DNA of 16,612 nt from positions 1 to 16,612 of the forward strand of contig JADGIG010000132.1 of the NCBI GenBank assembly GCA_018985235.1, written 5' to 3'. Below, piece after piece: positions 1 through 8,492 of this stretch (position 1 is its first letter; each line of letters begins with the position of its first letter). Position numbers and translations under genes: made by a program. The notes beneath the pieces were generated by a model. It saw only the letters and a program-made list of their open reading frames with translations. It was not told the DNA's origin and searched no databases. The DNA is from Sanchytrium tribonematis. Its lineage: Eukaryota; Sanchytriomycota; Sanchytriomycetes; Sanchytriales; Sanchytriaceae.

Positions 1-528
1 ATCTCCAGAGCTAATGAAAGCAAGCCAGATAGTGCCAATAAAGAGACAGAGGATGGATTGGAAAGACTGGTCAGACAGTCAAAGGAAAAGATCAAAACAA
101 AGATCAAAAATGAATCTGAAATCCTGCAATTACTTTTAAAGTTGAAAGAAGAAGGATTTCAATTTATTTGCCCAAATGAAGATCACATCAAGTCTTATGA
201 GGTTTTAATTAGTCAGTTGGCAAGTGGAATTACCCCCATTGGATGTACATCTCCATATTCCCTTTCTGAGCAACATACTTCCAATGAAATCAACAGATGC
301 TTGGAAATTTCAGAAATGAACTTTGAACTACTTCTAGAGACATTGATAAACCAATTATTTGGACTGGACACGAATAATCACTCTTCTTTTGTGGGTTTGC
401 CAGTTGCTAAAAGAGTGTTTACTCTTAAAAAATTGATTAATCAAATTGTTTCAGTGCGTGCCCCATCTTTGATTTTATATGGATTGGTAAGAGGAAGTGA
501 ATTTATTAATGAGGAAGCATATTTATGA
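1..528 (+). CDS. Unknown protein, first block (5' end outside window)
   Basis: The frame is open from base 1, so the true start lies upstream. It gives about 175 residues ending at a TGA at 526-528. The protein is hydrophilic at first (Lys/Glu-rich, possibly coiled) and then leucine-rich. All its Gln codons are CAA or CAG. I recognise no family. Coding sense appears to continue after the TGA: the next block reads in a different frame. A donor-like GTAAGA at 487-492 lies exactly on a codon boundary, so this block may be an exon ending at 486. The alternative is a frameshift near 510-525. Codon use and length make it a real gene or a recent pseudogene. Confidence 0.55.
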   Translation: MSRANESKPDSANKETEDGLERLVRQSKEKIKTKIKNESEILQLLLKLKEEGFQFICPNEDHIKSYEVLISQLASGITPIGCTSPYSLSEQHTSNEINRCLEISEMNFELLLETLINQLFGLDTNNHSSFVGLPVAKRVFTLKKLINQIVSVRAPSLILYGLVRGSEFINEEAYL

Positions 529-601
529 TCCAATCAAATTGAATGAAATTTTGGATGGTCAGTATTTGGAGGAAATCAGCTTTTCCACCTCTATTTTTTG
601 A

Positions 602-1504
602 TGCAATACCAATACCAATATCAAATTACTAGATGAGATTACTAATAATGTGCGTGGATTGGTTGTTTACAAGAAATTGGTTAAACATGTGAAATCCAAG
701 GATCAACTTGCAATATTTGTCTGTATCAAGGATAAGGAGTATTCCCAACGTGTTCAGCGTAAAAGAGCAGATATGAACCTGGTGAATGATAATGATGCTT
801 TGAATTTGATGTTTAGAAATGCCCCCTTGTTATTCACATTTGACAAAAATCTCCAAAGAATGCAAGAGGAAAGTTTATTTAATGTCAATCACTCTGATTA
901 CAGCTCATCTTGCTATGATTTTAGTCGAATCTGCTTATTTGGACAAGCTGATCTCATTAAAAGCAAGTGTTTTGGATATTCTGTGAATAGATTTAAAAGA
1001 GACAAATCTAAAGTTAGCAGTGCCATTTTGAGTCGTAAACTGACATTAGATGCTCCAGATACGTCATCTGACAGTAGTGAGAGTAGCAGCATCATGGATG
1101 TGGATCCTCATTTAGCAGTGAATTTGGATGAAATAAAATTGCCCAAAAAGTACAATTTCAATATCAGTTTTGTCAACCCGGATACGTATGATGTTGTCTA
1201 TGAGCCAGTGAGAGTGATTATTACCGATAAAATTGCAACCATTGCCTCTGAAATGGATAAAATCATTAACTGCCCAAATGCTGAAATTAAATATGAATCA
1301 ATTGAATATGATTCAGGATCAGGTGATAGTGTAACGATTGATAAGTATCACAAAATATTGACCATCACGGGTACTCAAATCATTGACATTGCTATTTACT
1401 ACTCAAGAGAGATTATCAAGTATTTATATATTAAATTAGAGGAGCAGAGATGGATACAAAAGCAACATGAAAGATTTGTGTGGCACGCCGAAACAAATTC
1501 TTAA
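602..1504 (+). CDS. Unknown protein, second block of the same gene
   Basis: This frame opens after a TGA at 599-601 and runs about 300 codons to a TAA at 1502-1504. No ATG is convincing near its 5' end; the first strong candidate (GTG) is at 650, which supports it being a continuation of the preceding block, not a separate gene. From 650 there are 284 residues. A Ser/Asp/Glu-rich linker lies near residues 138-151, with structured-looking segments on either side. The C-terminal part alternates beta-like and helical stretches. All Gln codons are CAR. No family is recognised. If the 487-492 donor is used, acceptors ending at 637 or 673 are in phase with this frame. Confidence 0.55.
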   Translation, partial: CNTNTNIKLLDEITNNVRGLVVYKKLVKHVKSKDQLAIFVCIKDKEYSQRVQRKRADMNLVNDNDALNLMFRNAPLLFTFDKNLQRMQEESLFNVNHSDYSSSCYDFSRICLFGQADLIKSKCFGYSVNRFKRDKSKVSSAILSRKLTLDAPDTSSDSSESSSIMDVDPHLAVNLDEIKLPKKYNFNISFVNPDTYDVVYEPVRVIITDKIATIASEMDKIINCPNAEIKYESIEYDSGSGDSVTIDKYHKILTITGTQIIDIAIYYSREIIKYLYIKLEEQRWIQKQHERFVWHAETNS

Positions 1505-1719
1505 TATGGTGTATTCTATGTATAATGTATGTAGGGAAGAGTCGCTTTAACTTTATATATGGATCTAATCCCTACTTTTTCTTTCATGCAGGTAACATCA
1601 ATAGATTTGAGTTTACTTGTATCATTGTTTACTTGAAAGATCAGAGATGGTTTGCAATAGTTCCTTGTAGTCTTTCAAGTTTATATAAATTGTTGAATTT
1701 AGAGAAACAAAATTTTTAA
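1480..1719 (+). CDS. Third open block, hydrophobic, after the unknown gene
   Basis: A 79-codon frame overlaps the end of the previous block and ends in TAA at 1717-1719. It is rich in Phe, Tyr, Ile and Cys. Inside it lies GTATGT at 1527-1532 and, 60 bases on, a strong acceptor-like stretch (pyrimidines then ATGCAG, ending at 1591). The two make a 65-base intron candidate, though the phases on either side do not join cleanly. An AATAAA at 1718-1723 could be the poly(A) signal of the gene. If UAR were read as sense the frame would run on to TGA at 1855-1857. It may be a final exon, a frameshifted C-terminus or chance. Confidence 0.3.
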   Translation: MARRNKFLIWCILCIMYVGKSRFNFIYGSNPYFFFHAGNINRFEFTCIIVYLKDQRWFAIVPCSLSSLYKLLNLEKQNF

Positions 1720-1723
1720 TAAA
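1718..1723 (+). terminator. AATAAA poly(A) signal candidate
   Basis: A canonical AATAAA hexamer overlaps the stop of the block ending at 1719 and is followed by A/T-rich sequence. In this A+T-rich DNA the hexamer also occurs by chance, so position is the only support. Confidence 0.3.
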
Positions 1724-1949
1724 ATATTGGACAAGGACATTTGTTTGACAATTCAAGCACTTAAAATTTAAGTTTAAAGATAATCTTAATCTACAAATTT
1801 AAATAAGGCATAACAAGTTAATTTTTGCAAACAATTGTTTTGCTATAAGTCCTTTGAGCTTTGCTTTTGACTTTTGCTGGCTTTTATCTTTTGCGTAACT
1901 GGCGACATTCATCAAATCGTTCATTTGCATTTAACATTAACTCGCTCAC

Positions 1950-2660
1950 AATCATTACCAATAATATTAATGGTTTGATATGAGCTCACTACTGACTAGT
2001 AGTTAATCTTCATTTAACTCAACTGGAGTTGGTACGACTTTGACAACAGGTATTGAAATGGTTAAGCCTTCAACAAATGGAGTCAAATTCCATTTGATAA
2101 ACACACAGCATATTCATTAACTGAGTAAGATTACGTAAGGTGTGATAATAAAGATTGAGCTTCACTTCATAAAATGAGAATTTTTGTTTGATAGTTTGGT
2201 ATAGTCATCATGTGCATAATTCACGACACTCTGAGAACGCAGTGGTCGTACGTCGCAAATGAGCGAATCACCAACTTATGTAGTGAATATCAATTCAGGT
2301 TGTAGTTTTGCAATGGATTTGGCAAAAATGATTTTAAACCAGTCTAAATTTGCATTTAAGCACTTTTAGAAGGCACATTTACTAGCTGATGGTCTTATTT
2401 TAAAGCTGCTTCATCCCAGTCTCAATTTAGTCGAGACTGACAAATAATTAATTCTGGTTATATCTTGTACCAAAAACAGCATAATGTTGACTAGTAAACT
2501 ACCATAAAGCCGTAAATTCTTCTTATGAAATAAAGGGTTGTTCAAAAAGTCTTTTTATCCCCTCTATTCCACTTCTTGCATCATGCTACATTATTTCAAG
2601 CTTCAAATTCTTTGATTTCTTTTATTATACAATCATAATTACATCCCTCGTATTTCATTA
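1950..2660 (-). pseudogene. Decayed coding scraps, family unknown
   Basis: On the minus strand, protein-like stretches follow each other in changing frames. One frame runs from an ATG at 2636 to TGA at 2295 with about eleven UAR and no UGA. A second covers roughly 2355-2165 and is open except for one TAA near 2275. Short pieces follow in other frames to TAA at about 2004. The last piece is rich in Val, Pro and Thr. Because UAR are so frequent in the first frame, chance cannot be excluded there. The second and last pieces look more like real protein. No family is recognised. The scraps point away from the MULE at 2918, with a presumptive shared 5' region between them. Confidence 0.3.
2417..2439. 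repeat. Inverted repeat, 7-bp arms, 9-base loop
   Basis: CAGTCTC at 2417-2423 is followed by its exact reverse complement GAGACTG at 2433-2439. It lies inside the decayed minus-strand scraps. There is no T-run after it on either strand, and no known role. Confidence 0.4.
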
Positions 2661-2917
2661 TATGTCACGCATTCAATTTACAAATTCAAATAAAATTCGC
2701 ACATTTTTACAGTAATTGCCACCAAATTTATTAAAAATGCCCACCATATGCTTCAATACATGCTTTTACACGCCCCGGCATCGACCAGATCGAATAAATA
2801 GTTACTAGTTACGAAACTATCAACTACTATCTCTACCCCCAAATGACTATCTTAACGCAATCATTCCCCAAATCTGCATATAATCAATAAATTTATTATT
2901 TTTCGCGACAATTCACA
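2661..2917. other. Intergenic stretch between divergent scraps and MULE
   Basis: No open frame is supported here. The stretch is A+T-rich with scattered pyrimidine runs. It separates the minus-strand scraps from the plus-strand MULE start at 2918, so it would hold both 5' regions. No clear TATA box or repeated site is visible. Confidence 0.3.
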
Positions 2918-4418
2918 ATGACTTCAAATACTGAAGAAGAATTTGCCATTCAAACTACACCAGATGCCAATCTTTATCCACTCATTGCGAATACCTATTA
3001 AGCCAAAAAAGAAATGAAGACAATTATCATGCAATTTAATTCCAATTAATTTAAAATGACATTGGCTAAAGGATATTAATCAAATCCAAACTAAAATGCC
3101 CATATTATGTGCTCACTGAATATGACTGATCAAAGGGATTGTATAAATTTGGCACAAAATATATGCAAACATTACAACGCCCACAGAATCATCCCATCTT
3201 AGAAATCAACACTGTATCAAGAATGAATAAATTATTATATATTAAAAATAGTAACATTTTAAGACTTATTGTTGCTGAAAAGGCTTTGTTACATAAGCCA
3301 AAAGCAATTTAACATTCAATTGTCAATTATTTTGGTATTCATGGCAGTAGATTATTTTGAATTCCAAGAAGGGTATAATTCTAATTTATCATTTAAAATA
3401 CGAAAATAATGACATAGAATCACAAAACTTGGGCTATTTAAAGTATTTATTCTTATTTTTTTTTGAAATTATCCCAGGGTTAATCATTACAAATCGAAAT
3501 TACCCCTATCTTTCCACTTTCAAAACAAAATTTCTGAAGCAACCAACCCTTTGGTACATTTGCCTTCTTCTTAAAAATGTGATGAACTGGGTCAAATTTT
3601 GTTTGAGCACCGTTCTCATATAGCCACTGTATCCAAAGTAGTTCCAATTATAAATCATTTGAAGTACTTTATATTTATTTAATGGGTGAAGTTGGCCATT
3701 TCATCTTGTTGGGAGTTTATTCATCTTGATCAACTTCAGACAATTAATGGAGTCCCATCAACACTATTAAATGATAAGGAGAAATGGATGTACTCCTATT
3801 ATTCAAACAGCATTTTTACATTTAGAATTAAGTCCACACAAATGAATTAATGCTGGAATGCGCTCCACAAATTGGACATAAATATGCGCATTAGAATTAA
3901 AAGAAGTATACGAGTTCTAATACAAACAACAGATGATCAGTCTAATGAATTCAACCAAATCAATTTAATAACATTAAGCAAATCAAATGATGTCATGGTT
4001 CTGCCAAAATTCATTTCGTAGGGAGTATAACTTGTATAATTACTGCAGTATCATAAATCAAGAAAATATACTCGATGATGGTGTAAAAATAGAGGATAAA
4101 TTTAATATTAAATTTAGATGCATTATGAAACAATATATGGATGAATATTGCTTGCATCATCGCGTAAACTGCAAGTCGTAATGGTTTCTTAATGCTTTAA
4201 AGCAGCCAGAGTATAAAGAAACCCATTGTATAGTCATGATTGGTAAATACGTCAAATGCGATTGCGACTATCAAATTGTAATGCATTTGCCATTCCGTCA
4301 CATCATGTATGCCTTGGGACAAATGAGTGATATAAATTACATACATTTAATATCTAAAATAGTTTTTACGCCATCCAGGGACAGAAACATCCCCATTAGT
4401 ATTATTTCCATCTACTGA
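2918..4418 (+). pseudogene. Mutator-like (MULE) transposase, broken
   Basis: Cut-and-paste transposase of the Mutator superfamily, acting in the nucleus on its own terminal repeats. It is read in four frame blocks. Block one starts at ATG 2918. Block two (about 3085-3360) has a CP pair near 3097 and an NHP near 3187, matching the family's N-terminal zinc-binding module with its HNHP end. Block three (3467-4078) has a Trp at 3785 followed by the segment that normally reads STQ-x-x-E (here STQ at 3833-3841). Block four (3987-4418) holds a SWIM-like zinc motif: CDC at 4257-4265 and LPFRHI at about 4287-4304, where LPCRHI is usual, so one zinc ligand is lost. The DDE core before 3467 is largely missing. 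Six UAR lie in block three and five in block one. Family assignment rests on order and spacing of motifs. Confidence 0.6.
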
Positions 4419-4425
4419 TAAAAAA

Positions 4426-4770
4426 ATGTCTTTTGGGAATCATGCGAGTAGCACTAATGGTAGAGAAATAGTACCAATTCGAAAAGACTTCTAGAAGTAT
4501 AAGCATGAGGCAATTCAAGTTGTAAAATCCAAGAATATTCATGTTGAATCTACTAGAAAATATCTCGATAGGATGATTGTACTAATACGGGCTAGTAATG
4601 ATAATAAATTGAATTAGTTGCGCTAGCAAACATTTTTAATAGGGTAGCTAGGGGAATTTTATTTCACCACTACACATATTTTAATGATTTCGCACCAAAT
4701 TGCACCTTTTTCTTCTTTCTATACTCCAATTTTCATATTCGGAACCTCGTTTTTACAATGGCTTCGTTGA
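4426..4770 (+). other. Frame free of UGA, with four UAG; unknown
   Basis: The frame begins with ATG at 4426, eight bases after the TGA that ends the MULE, and ends in TGA at 4768-4770. It contains four UAG (the first at 4492) and no UAA or UGA. Read through, it would give 114 residues: a basic N-terminal half and a hydrophobic C-terminal end that could be a membrane segment. In the standard code it is only a 22-residue ORF. The last 232 bases overlap the minus-strand frame 4539-5588, and at most one of the two is likely to be protein there. No family is recognised. Confidence 0.3.
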
Positions 4771-5588
4771 TCTAACTTAACAACTGAATGAATCATTTGT
4801 ATTGGTGTTTCAGACGATAAAACTGTTTGGGTTGCTTCAGATTGACGTAAACTAGCTCTTTTTAACAAATCTAAAGCAGCAGACTTCTTAAAATCCCAAT
4901 GTGATAATACACTCTTTTCTGAATTTAATTTACAATGTTAATAAAACTGACCATGCGGTGTGATATGATTGTTGTTTCCAGTTACTGTATCTACTGTGTC
5001 AATCATAGGCATTAACATATTATACATGTGATTGATGAATGGGTAGTGTTTTGTGGCTTCGTGGTAGTCTAAATCTATTTCAAGACGCTGATTACTGTCA
5101 ATCAACGCCGAATTATTTGAATACATTTTAATATGAGTTGTTGGTACCTTTATTAATGAATTCTACATTATTTGTAGCCAAACAGAAGGTGCCATTGTCA
5201 ACAATGGGAAATATGCTTACCGTTTTTCAGTAGTTTGCGATAATAGTACAACTCTGATTTGTACTGCTGCTTGTAACTATTGAAGGGAGTCTGGCTTTTG
5301 TGTCGAGCAAAGATTGATATCAAAACCAGAATTCTTTTCATTGCTAGCCTTTTAAATTTTTGGTGAATATTGAGCATAGTGAATGTCATCTTTACCTTTA
5401 AATACAAGGTTAGGCATTAAAAGCTCAAAGAAATGAGTCTTTTGGGATTCTGATGCGACTTCAATGCCAAAATAGTCTTGGAAATAAATTTCACTGATTT
5501 CTTGTGTTTTTATGTAGGCTACCAAGACAAACAAATGGGCATCATTCATGATTTGAGTAACATAGCATACATTATCCATTTTTCTCAC
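4539..5588 (-). pseudogene. Unknown protein, one frame with nine UAR and no UGA
   Basis: A single minus-strand frame runs from GTG 5588 (ATG at 5579) to TGA at 4539-4541, about 349 codons. In-frame UAR lie at 5352, 5277, 5217, 5163, 4938, 4719, 4659, 4623 and 4614. There is no UGA, although this base composition would give several by chance. In the standard code only two pieces stand out: 5588-5352 (78 residues) and 5126-4938 (62 residues). They are in the same frame, which is good evidence of one old gene. The sequence is mixed hydrophilic and helical, with no motif I know. Coding-like sequence continues upstream in other frames to about 5880. CAA and CAG also occur many times. It is either a UAR-reassigned gene or a pseudogene with few frame losses. 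Confidence 0.45.
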
Positions 5589-5968
5589 TTCAAAAACCCG
5601 GAAAGCAAAGATTGATTGGTAAATTTTTTCTGATTTTCCAAGAACCTTTGAAATTTATAATTTTTAATATCTTATGCCGAGGTGACATAATAAATGACTT
5701 TATGACCATTTTTGTGCAATTAAAGTCCACGAACCCCAAAATTGTAGTTTATACTCTAAAAATTATATTTATTGGTATCTATTGTTTTTTCCAGAAAGTT
5801 TATAACATTAATGAAGTCAATAAGTCAAAGTTAAATAGTAGAAAAAACTGTTCTAGAGACCTGGACCTGTCAATCAACAACTGTTTTTATCCATCTACCC
5901 ACGGCAAACTGTGCTCTTTGCATTTCGCCAGACTTTCGCCATTTTTGCCATTCTGGCATTGACTTTGA
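5589..5968 (-). other. Probable upstream part of the preceding decayed gene
   Basis: On the minus strand two overlapping frames lack UGA over much of this stretch, and one of them reads as basic, protein-like sequence before a TGA at 5590-5592. On the plus strand a 116-residue frame (5612-5962) is open but looks like its antisense shadow. I cannot decide which is real and see no family motif. Confidence 0.2.
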
Positions 5969-6556
5969 AAAGTAATTAGCAATTTTTAATTGCCCAAAAC
6001 TATCTATTGGCGTCAATATGGCATTTATATGACGTCACTGTTTACTTTAAATACTCGTTACATTTTTTTTCGAAATGACTTTGACAGAGCCAATAATATA
6101 CAAGACAAAAATCGAATAATCAATCTTGTACAAGATTTTAAGGACAAAAAAACATATTTATCAAGTCAAAAAAGGAAGACGGCTACATAATAATGTCGTG
6201 TTGAATTAAAAATCATAGCAAATTAATTTCGAAAGAATTAGTATCATATGATGCTATTTGTGATGGACCATCACAAGTTAAAATACCGGAGATAGTAGAA
6301 CACACTGACTCCAAAAATGTCTGAAAACAAGAGTTTGAACTCGACATTTGATGAAATGCTTGAAACAGATACATTGCATTTTGATCCTATTCCGTGTTTT
6401 TCTTTGGATCTTGGTACATTTGACCAAATCAATATTGAACATTGGCCCCCTTCAAACTTTGAAATATAATTGAAATCAATCCCAAATGCACCAATTGCGA
6501 ACCTCGAGTCCATTCAAATCGAAGTATAAGAAATACATTTGTCAAGGGGTTTTTGA
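5969..6556 (+). other. Unknown frame with nine UAR and no UGA
   Basis: The frame opens after TGA 5966-5968 and ends at TGA 6554-6556. The first ATG is at 6029. UAR lie at 5987, 6188, 6191, 6224, 6239, 6293, 6296, 6467 and 6527. In the standard code it breaks into a 66-residue piece (5990-6190, Lys/Asp/Arg-rich) and a 50-residue acidic piece from ATG 6317 to TAA 6469. The acidic piece looks like a transcription-activation or interaction segment: many Asp, Glu, Ser and Thr, with Phe and Trp between them. That the two pieces share a frame supports one original gene. The C-terminus runs into the Tc1 end at 6541. No family is recognised. Confidence 0.35.
6258..6276. repeat. Perfect 19-bp palindrome, 9-bp arms
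   Basis: TTGTGATGG, one A, then CCATCACAA. The arms match at all nine positions. It lies 41 bases before the ATG at 6317. In the standard code it would sit in front of that small ORF, where a dimeric protein could bind. It contains the ATCACAA string also found near 7212-7239 and 13658-13685. Confidence 0.5.
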
Positions 6557-7188
6557 CCACCCCCCAAAATTTAACTTGAAAATTTATTAATTCATAGTCC
6601 ACTGGCCCTTTCTTTCTTTCAATTGTTGTATACGCTTAGGCATTCCGTCTACCAGCTTATGTCTATATTCATCAGTCAATTCAGTCCATAGATTTATCAC
6701 AGCTTCGATTAATTCTAATTTTGTCTTCGGAAATAGTCGGAAATACTGCAAGCGAATCTTGAGAAACCCCCACACTCATTCAATTGGGTTCATGTCTGGA
6801 CTTTGCGGGGACCAAGGTCCAAATAAAACAACGCCTTCTCGATTCAGGAAGGAAATTGTTTCAGCACTAGTATGGCACTTTGCGCCGTCCTGCATGAACA
6901 TTAATGGGATTTCACTCACATGAAGCTCTGAAATCATGTGGCTAGACATCAGACTACAATATTGCGCGCTTTTCATATAGCCATCTACCACTACAAGTGG
7001 TCCCCAGGCATTATATGAGAAACATGCCCAGAACATAACACTCAATCCACCTTGTTGCTTCCGGGGATTGATGATATTTTGTTCATAAGGGTTATCGTAT
7101 CTTGTCCAAAATGTAATATTTCTGTTATTTGGATGGCTTTTAATTGTGCATTCGTCAGACCACAGAATTTTTCTCCAGTAAAATTTAT
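6541..7188 (-). pseudogene. Tc1/mariner-type transposase remnant (copy A)
   Basis: DDE transposase that cuts and pastes its element at TA sites. Starting near 7184, the frame shows WSDE (first catalytic Asp), then GG-x-SVMFWACF, then QDGAKCH (second Asp) and SPDMNPIE (final Glu). I count 35 residues between the second Asp and the Glu. A TGA at 6773-6775 follows the Glu directly. The same frame then goes on as VWGFLK and 60 more residues to TAA at 6584-6586, the normal C-terminal tail. The N-terminal DNA-binding half is absent: the frame stops at a TGA next to the AATCAC array at 7191. GGGGTTTTTGACCACCCC at 6546-6563 is a likely terminal repeat. Dead copy, truncated at its 5' side. Confidence 0.85.
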
Positions 7189-7190
7189 GA

Positions 7191-7280
7191 AATCACACTG
7201 AATCACGGGTGAATCACAATTACCCCGGTGAAATCACAACTCAAATCACGATTTACTTTTCAATTATCAACCCAAATCAC
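7191..7280 (+). repeat. Six AATCAC hexamers in near-helical register
   Basis: AATCAC starts at 7191, 7201, 7212, 7232, 7244 and 7275. The offsets 0, 10, 21, 41, 53 and 84 are close to multiples of 10.5 bp, so the copies face one side of the helix. The array lies just after the Crypton's stop codon on the minus strand and directly against the broken Tc1 copy. This suggests it belongs to the Crypton's 3' end. Recombinase-binding sites would be one explanation. Confidence 0.55.
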
Positions 7281-7337
7281 AATATTTTATCCACTTTTAC
7301 TATATATTTACTAGGAAATATTTAATAAATCTATTTA

Positions 7338-8490
7338 TTAATTGTATATTCTCATATTCTCTGGATTATCCTTGATGTATTTTATCAACCATGGGATTGC
7401 ATTAGCAGCATTAGGATTCATTTGTTGATGATATTGCTCCAACATCATTCCAGCATCTTCCCTTGATATACTGTGCTTTACAGCCATTCTATTTTGTTCA
7501 TAAGCAGATTTCTCCCTCGATAATATTGCCTGCAAGCAGCAGATTTACGCCATGCTGTCCCAAATTCGGCATTCAACACCATCACACTAGGTTTGCCATT
7601 AATGCCATCATACCAATACTTAATTACATTCCTTATTTGAGTAATATGCTTATTTATTTGGAATTTCTTTGGGGAAGAAGGAGGAGTAGAATATGGATTA
7701 TTTATGACATTTATGGGATCAAATGAGCTATTTCGTGAATGATTTGATGAATAAACAGAATCAACTTGCTTATTGGGACGATTTGAAGGTTGAGGAGTCA
7801 GTGGATAATGCTTGGGCGGAGTACATGTCTGGATGCAATTGGTGTCTTTTGAGCAAGATTATTAGCTAGTTGATTAATAAATGGATTATTTAGACAGGCA
7901 ACATGGCCAATTAGCATGTTTATTTGCCCTTTAGAGTCGATGATTCCTGATGCACTGAAGTAATTAATTGATGCTGCTGCTTCAATTTCTGGCATATTTC
8001 TGGTGCCGCTTGTTCTAGAAATGCTGTGGTTTTGATTGGTAATGCCTCGTAAACCATTTCTTGCTGATTTAATGCCTTGGAAAAGGAAATAAACCTAGTA
8101 TCGCTAAAAATTGGATGTTCAAATAATAAATGATGCTGATAATCATTATCATGTATTAATAAAGCAGTATCCTGTAAAAATACCACACGCATCCACTTCA
8201 AAACATCACATAACATGCCCGTATATGGATCATTTGTGAACCATTGCTGCACTTGATCTAATTCCGGGAATACTAATGATTGCAGGTCTGGAGGGGGAAT
8301 TATTTTGTTTCTATTTAGATTGTAGCTGCCATTTATGGTAGTTGCACCAGAACAAAGCTTTATAGCCTGGATTGGCAAATTTAACAAATAATTACTAGTC
8401 AATCTACTCTTTTCCCATCTACCAAGTCTTTTGAGCTGTATATCATCACAAACTAAGTTATCAAGCACTTGTGACTGTGTTTTACGACCC
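7338..8490 (-). pseudogene. Crypton recombinase, C-terminal part (HxxR side, Tyr, GCR1-like tail)
   Basis: This continues the catalytic domain of the recombinase at 9952-10911 after the inserted element. It starts with the GR of the HMGR motif. GRW follows at joined residues 344-346, then the presumed catalytic Tyr at 355, followed by LLNLP, as in NDC10 domain II. A PPPDLQSLVFPELDQ stretch near 8290 fits the same family. Frames change about 7950, 7820 and 7535. The block at 7800-7540 carries WYDG and AWRKSA, matching the GCR1_C DNA-binding domain. The last block (7535-7338) returns to the first frame and ends in TAA. Every Gln codon I read is CAA or CAG. The three frame changes make it inactive as it stands. 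Confidence 0.75.
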
Positions 8491-8492
8491 AT
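8491..8492 (+). repeat. AT target duplication, left copy
   Basis: AT directly before the CGGTTACAG inverted repeat. The right copy is at 9950-9951. Keeping only one AT joins the Crypton frame as CAC-ATG-GGT-CGT on the minus strand. Confidence 0.6.

Noticed and set aside
913-1095. 60-residue ORF on -
   Set aside because: Antisense shadow of the better supported + frame 602-1504.
2534-2560. GGGTTGTTCAAAAAGTC as a mariner-type terminal repeat
   Set aside because: No matching inverted copy, flanking TA pair or transposase nearby.
3085-3360. T5orf172/GIY-YIG-like domain suggested by YYVL and GLYKFG
   Set aside because: The CP pair, NHP and following helix fit the MULE N-terminal zinc module better, and a MULE core follows downstream.
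6030-6037. TGACGTCA, a CRE/ATF-type site
   Set aside because: A single 8-mer overlapping the ATG of a possible frame; no other promoter element supports it.
6271-6513. 80-residue ORF on -
   Set aside because: Antisense to the acidic + frame; no motif and less protein-like composition.
7463-7726. 87-residue ORF on +
   Set aside because: Antisense to the GCR1-like block of the Crypton, which has recognisable motifs.
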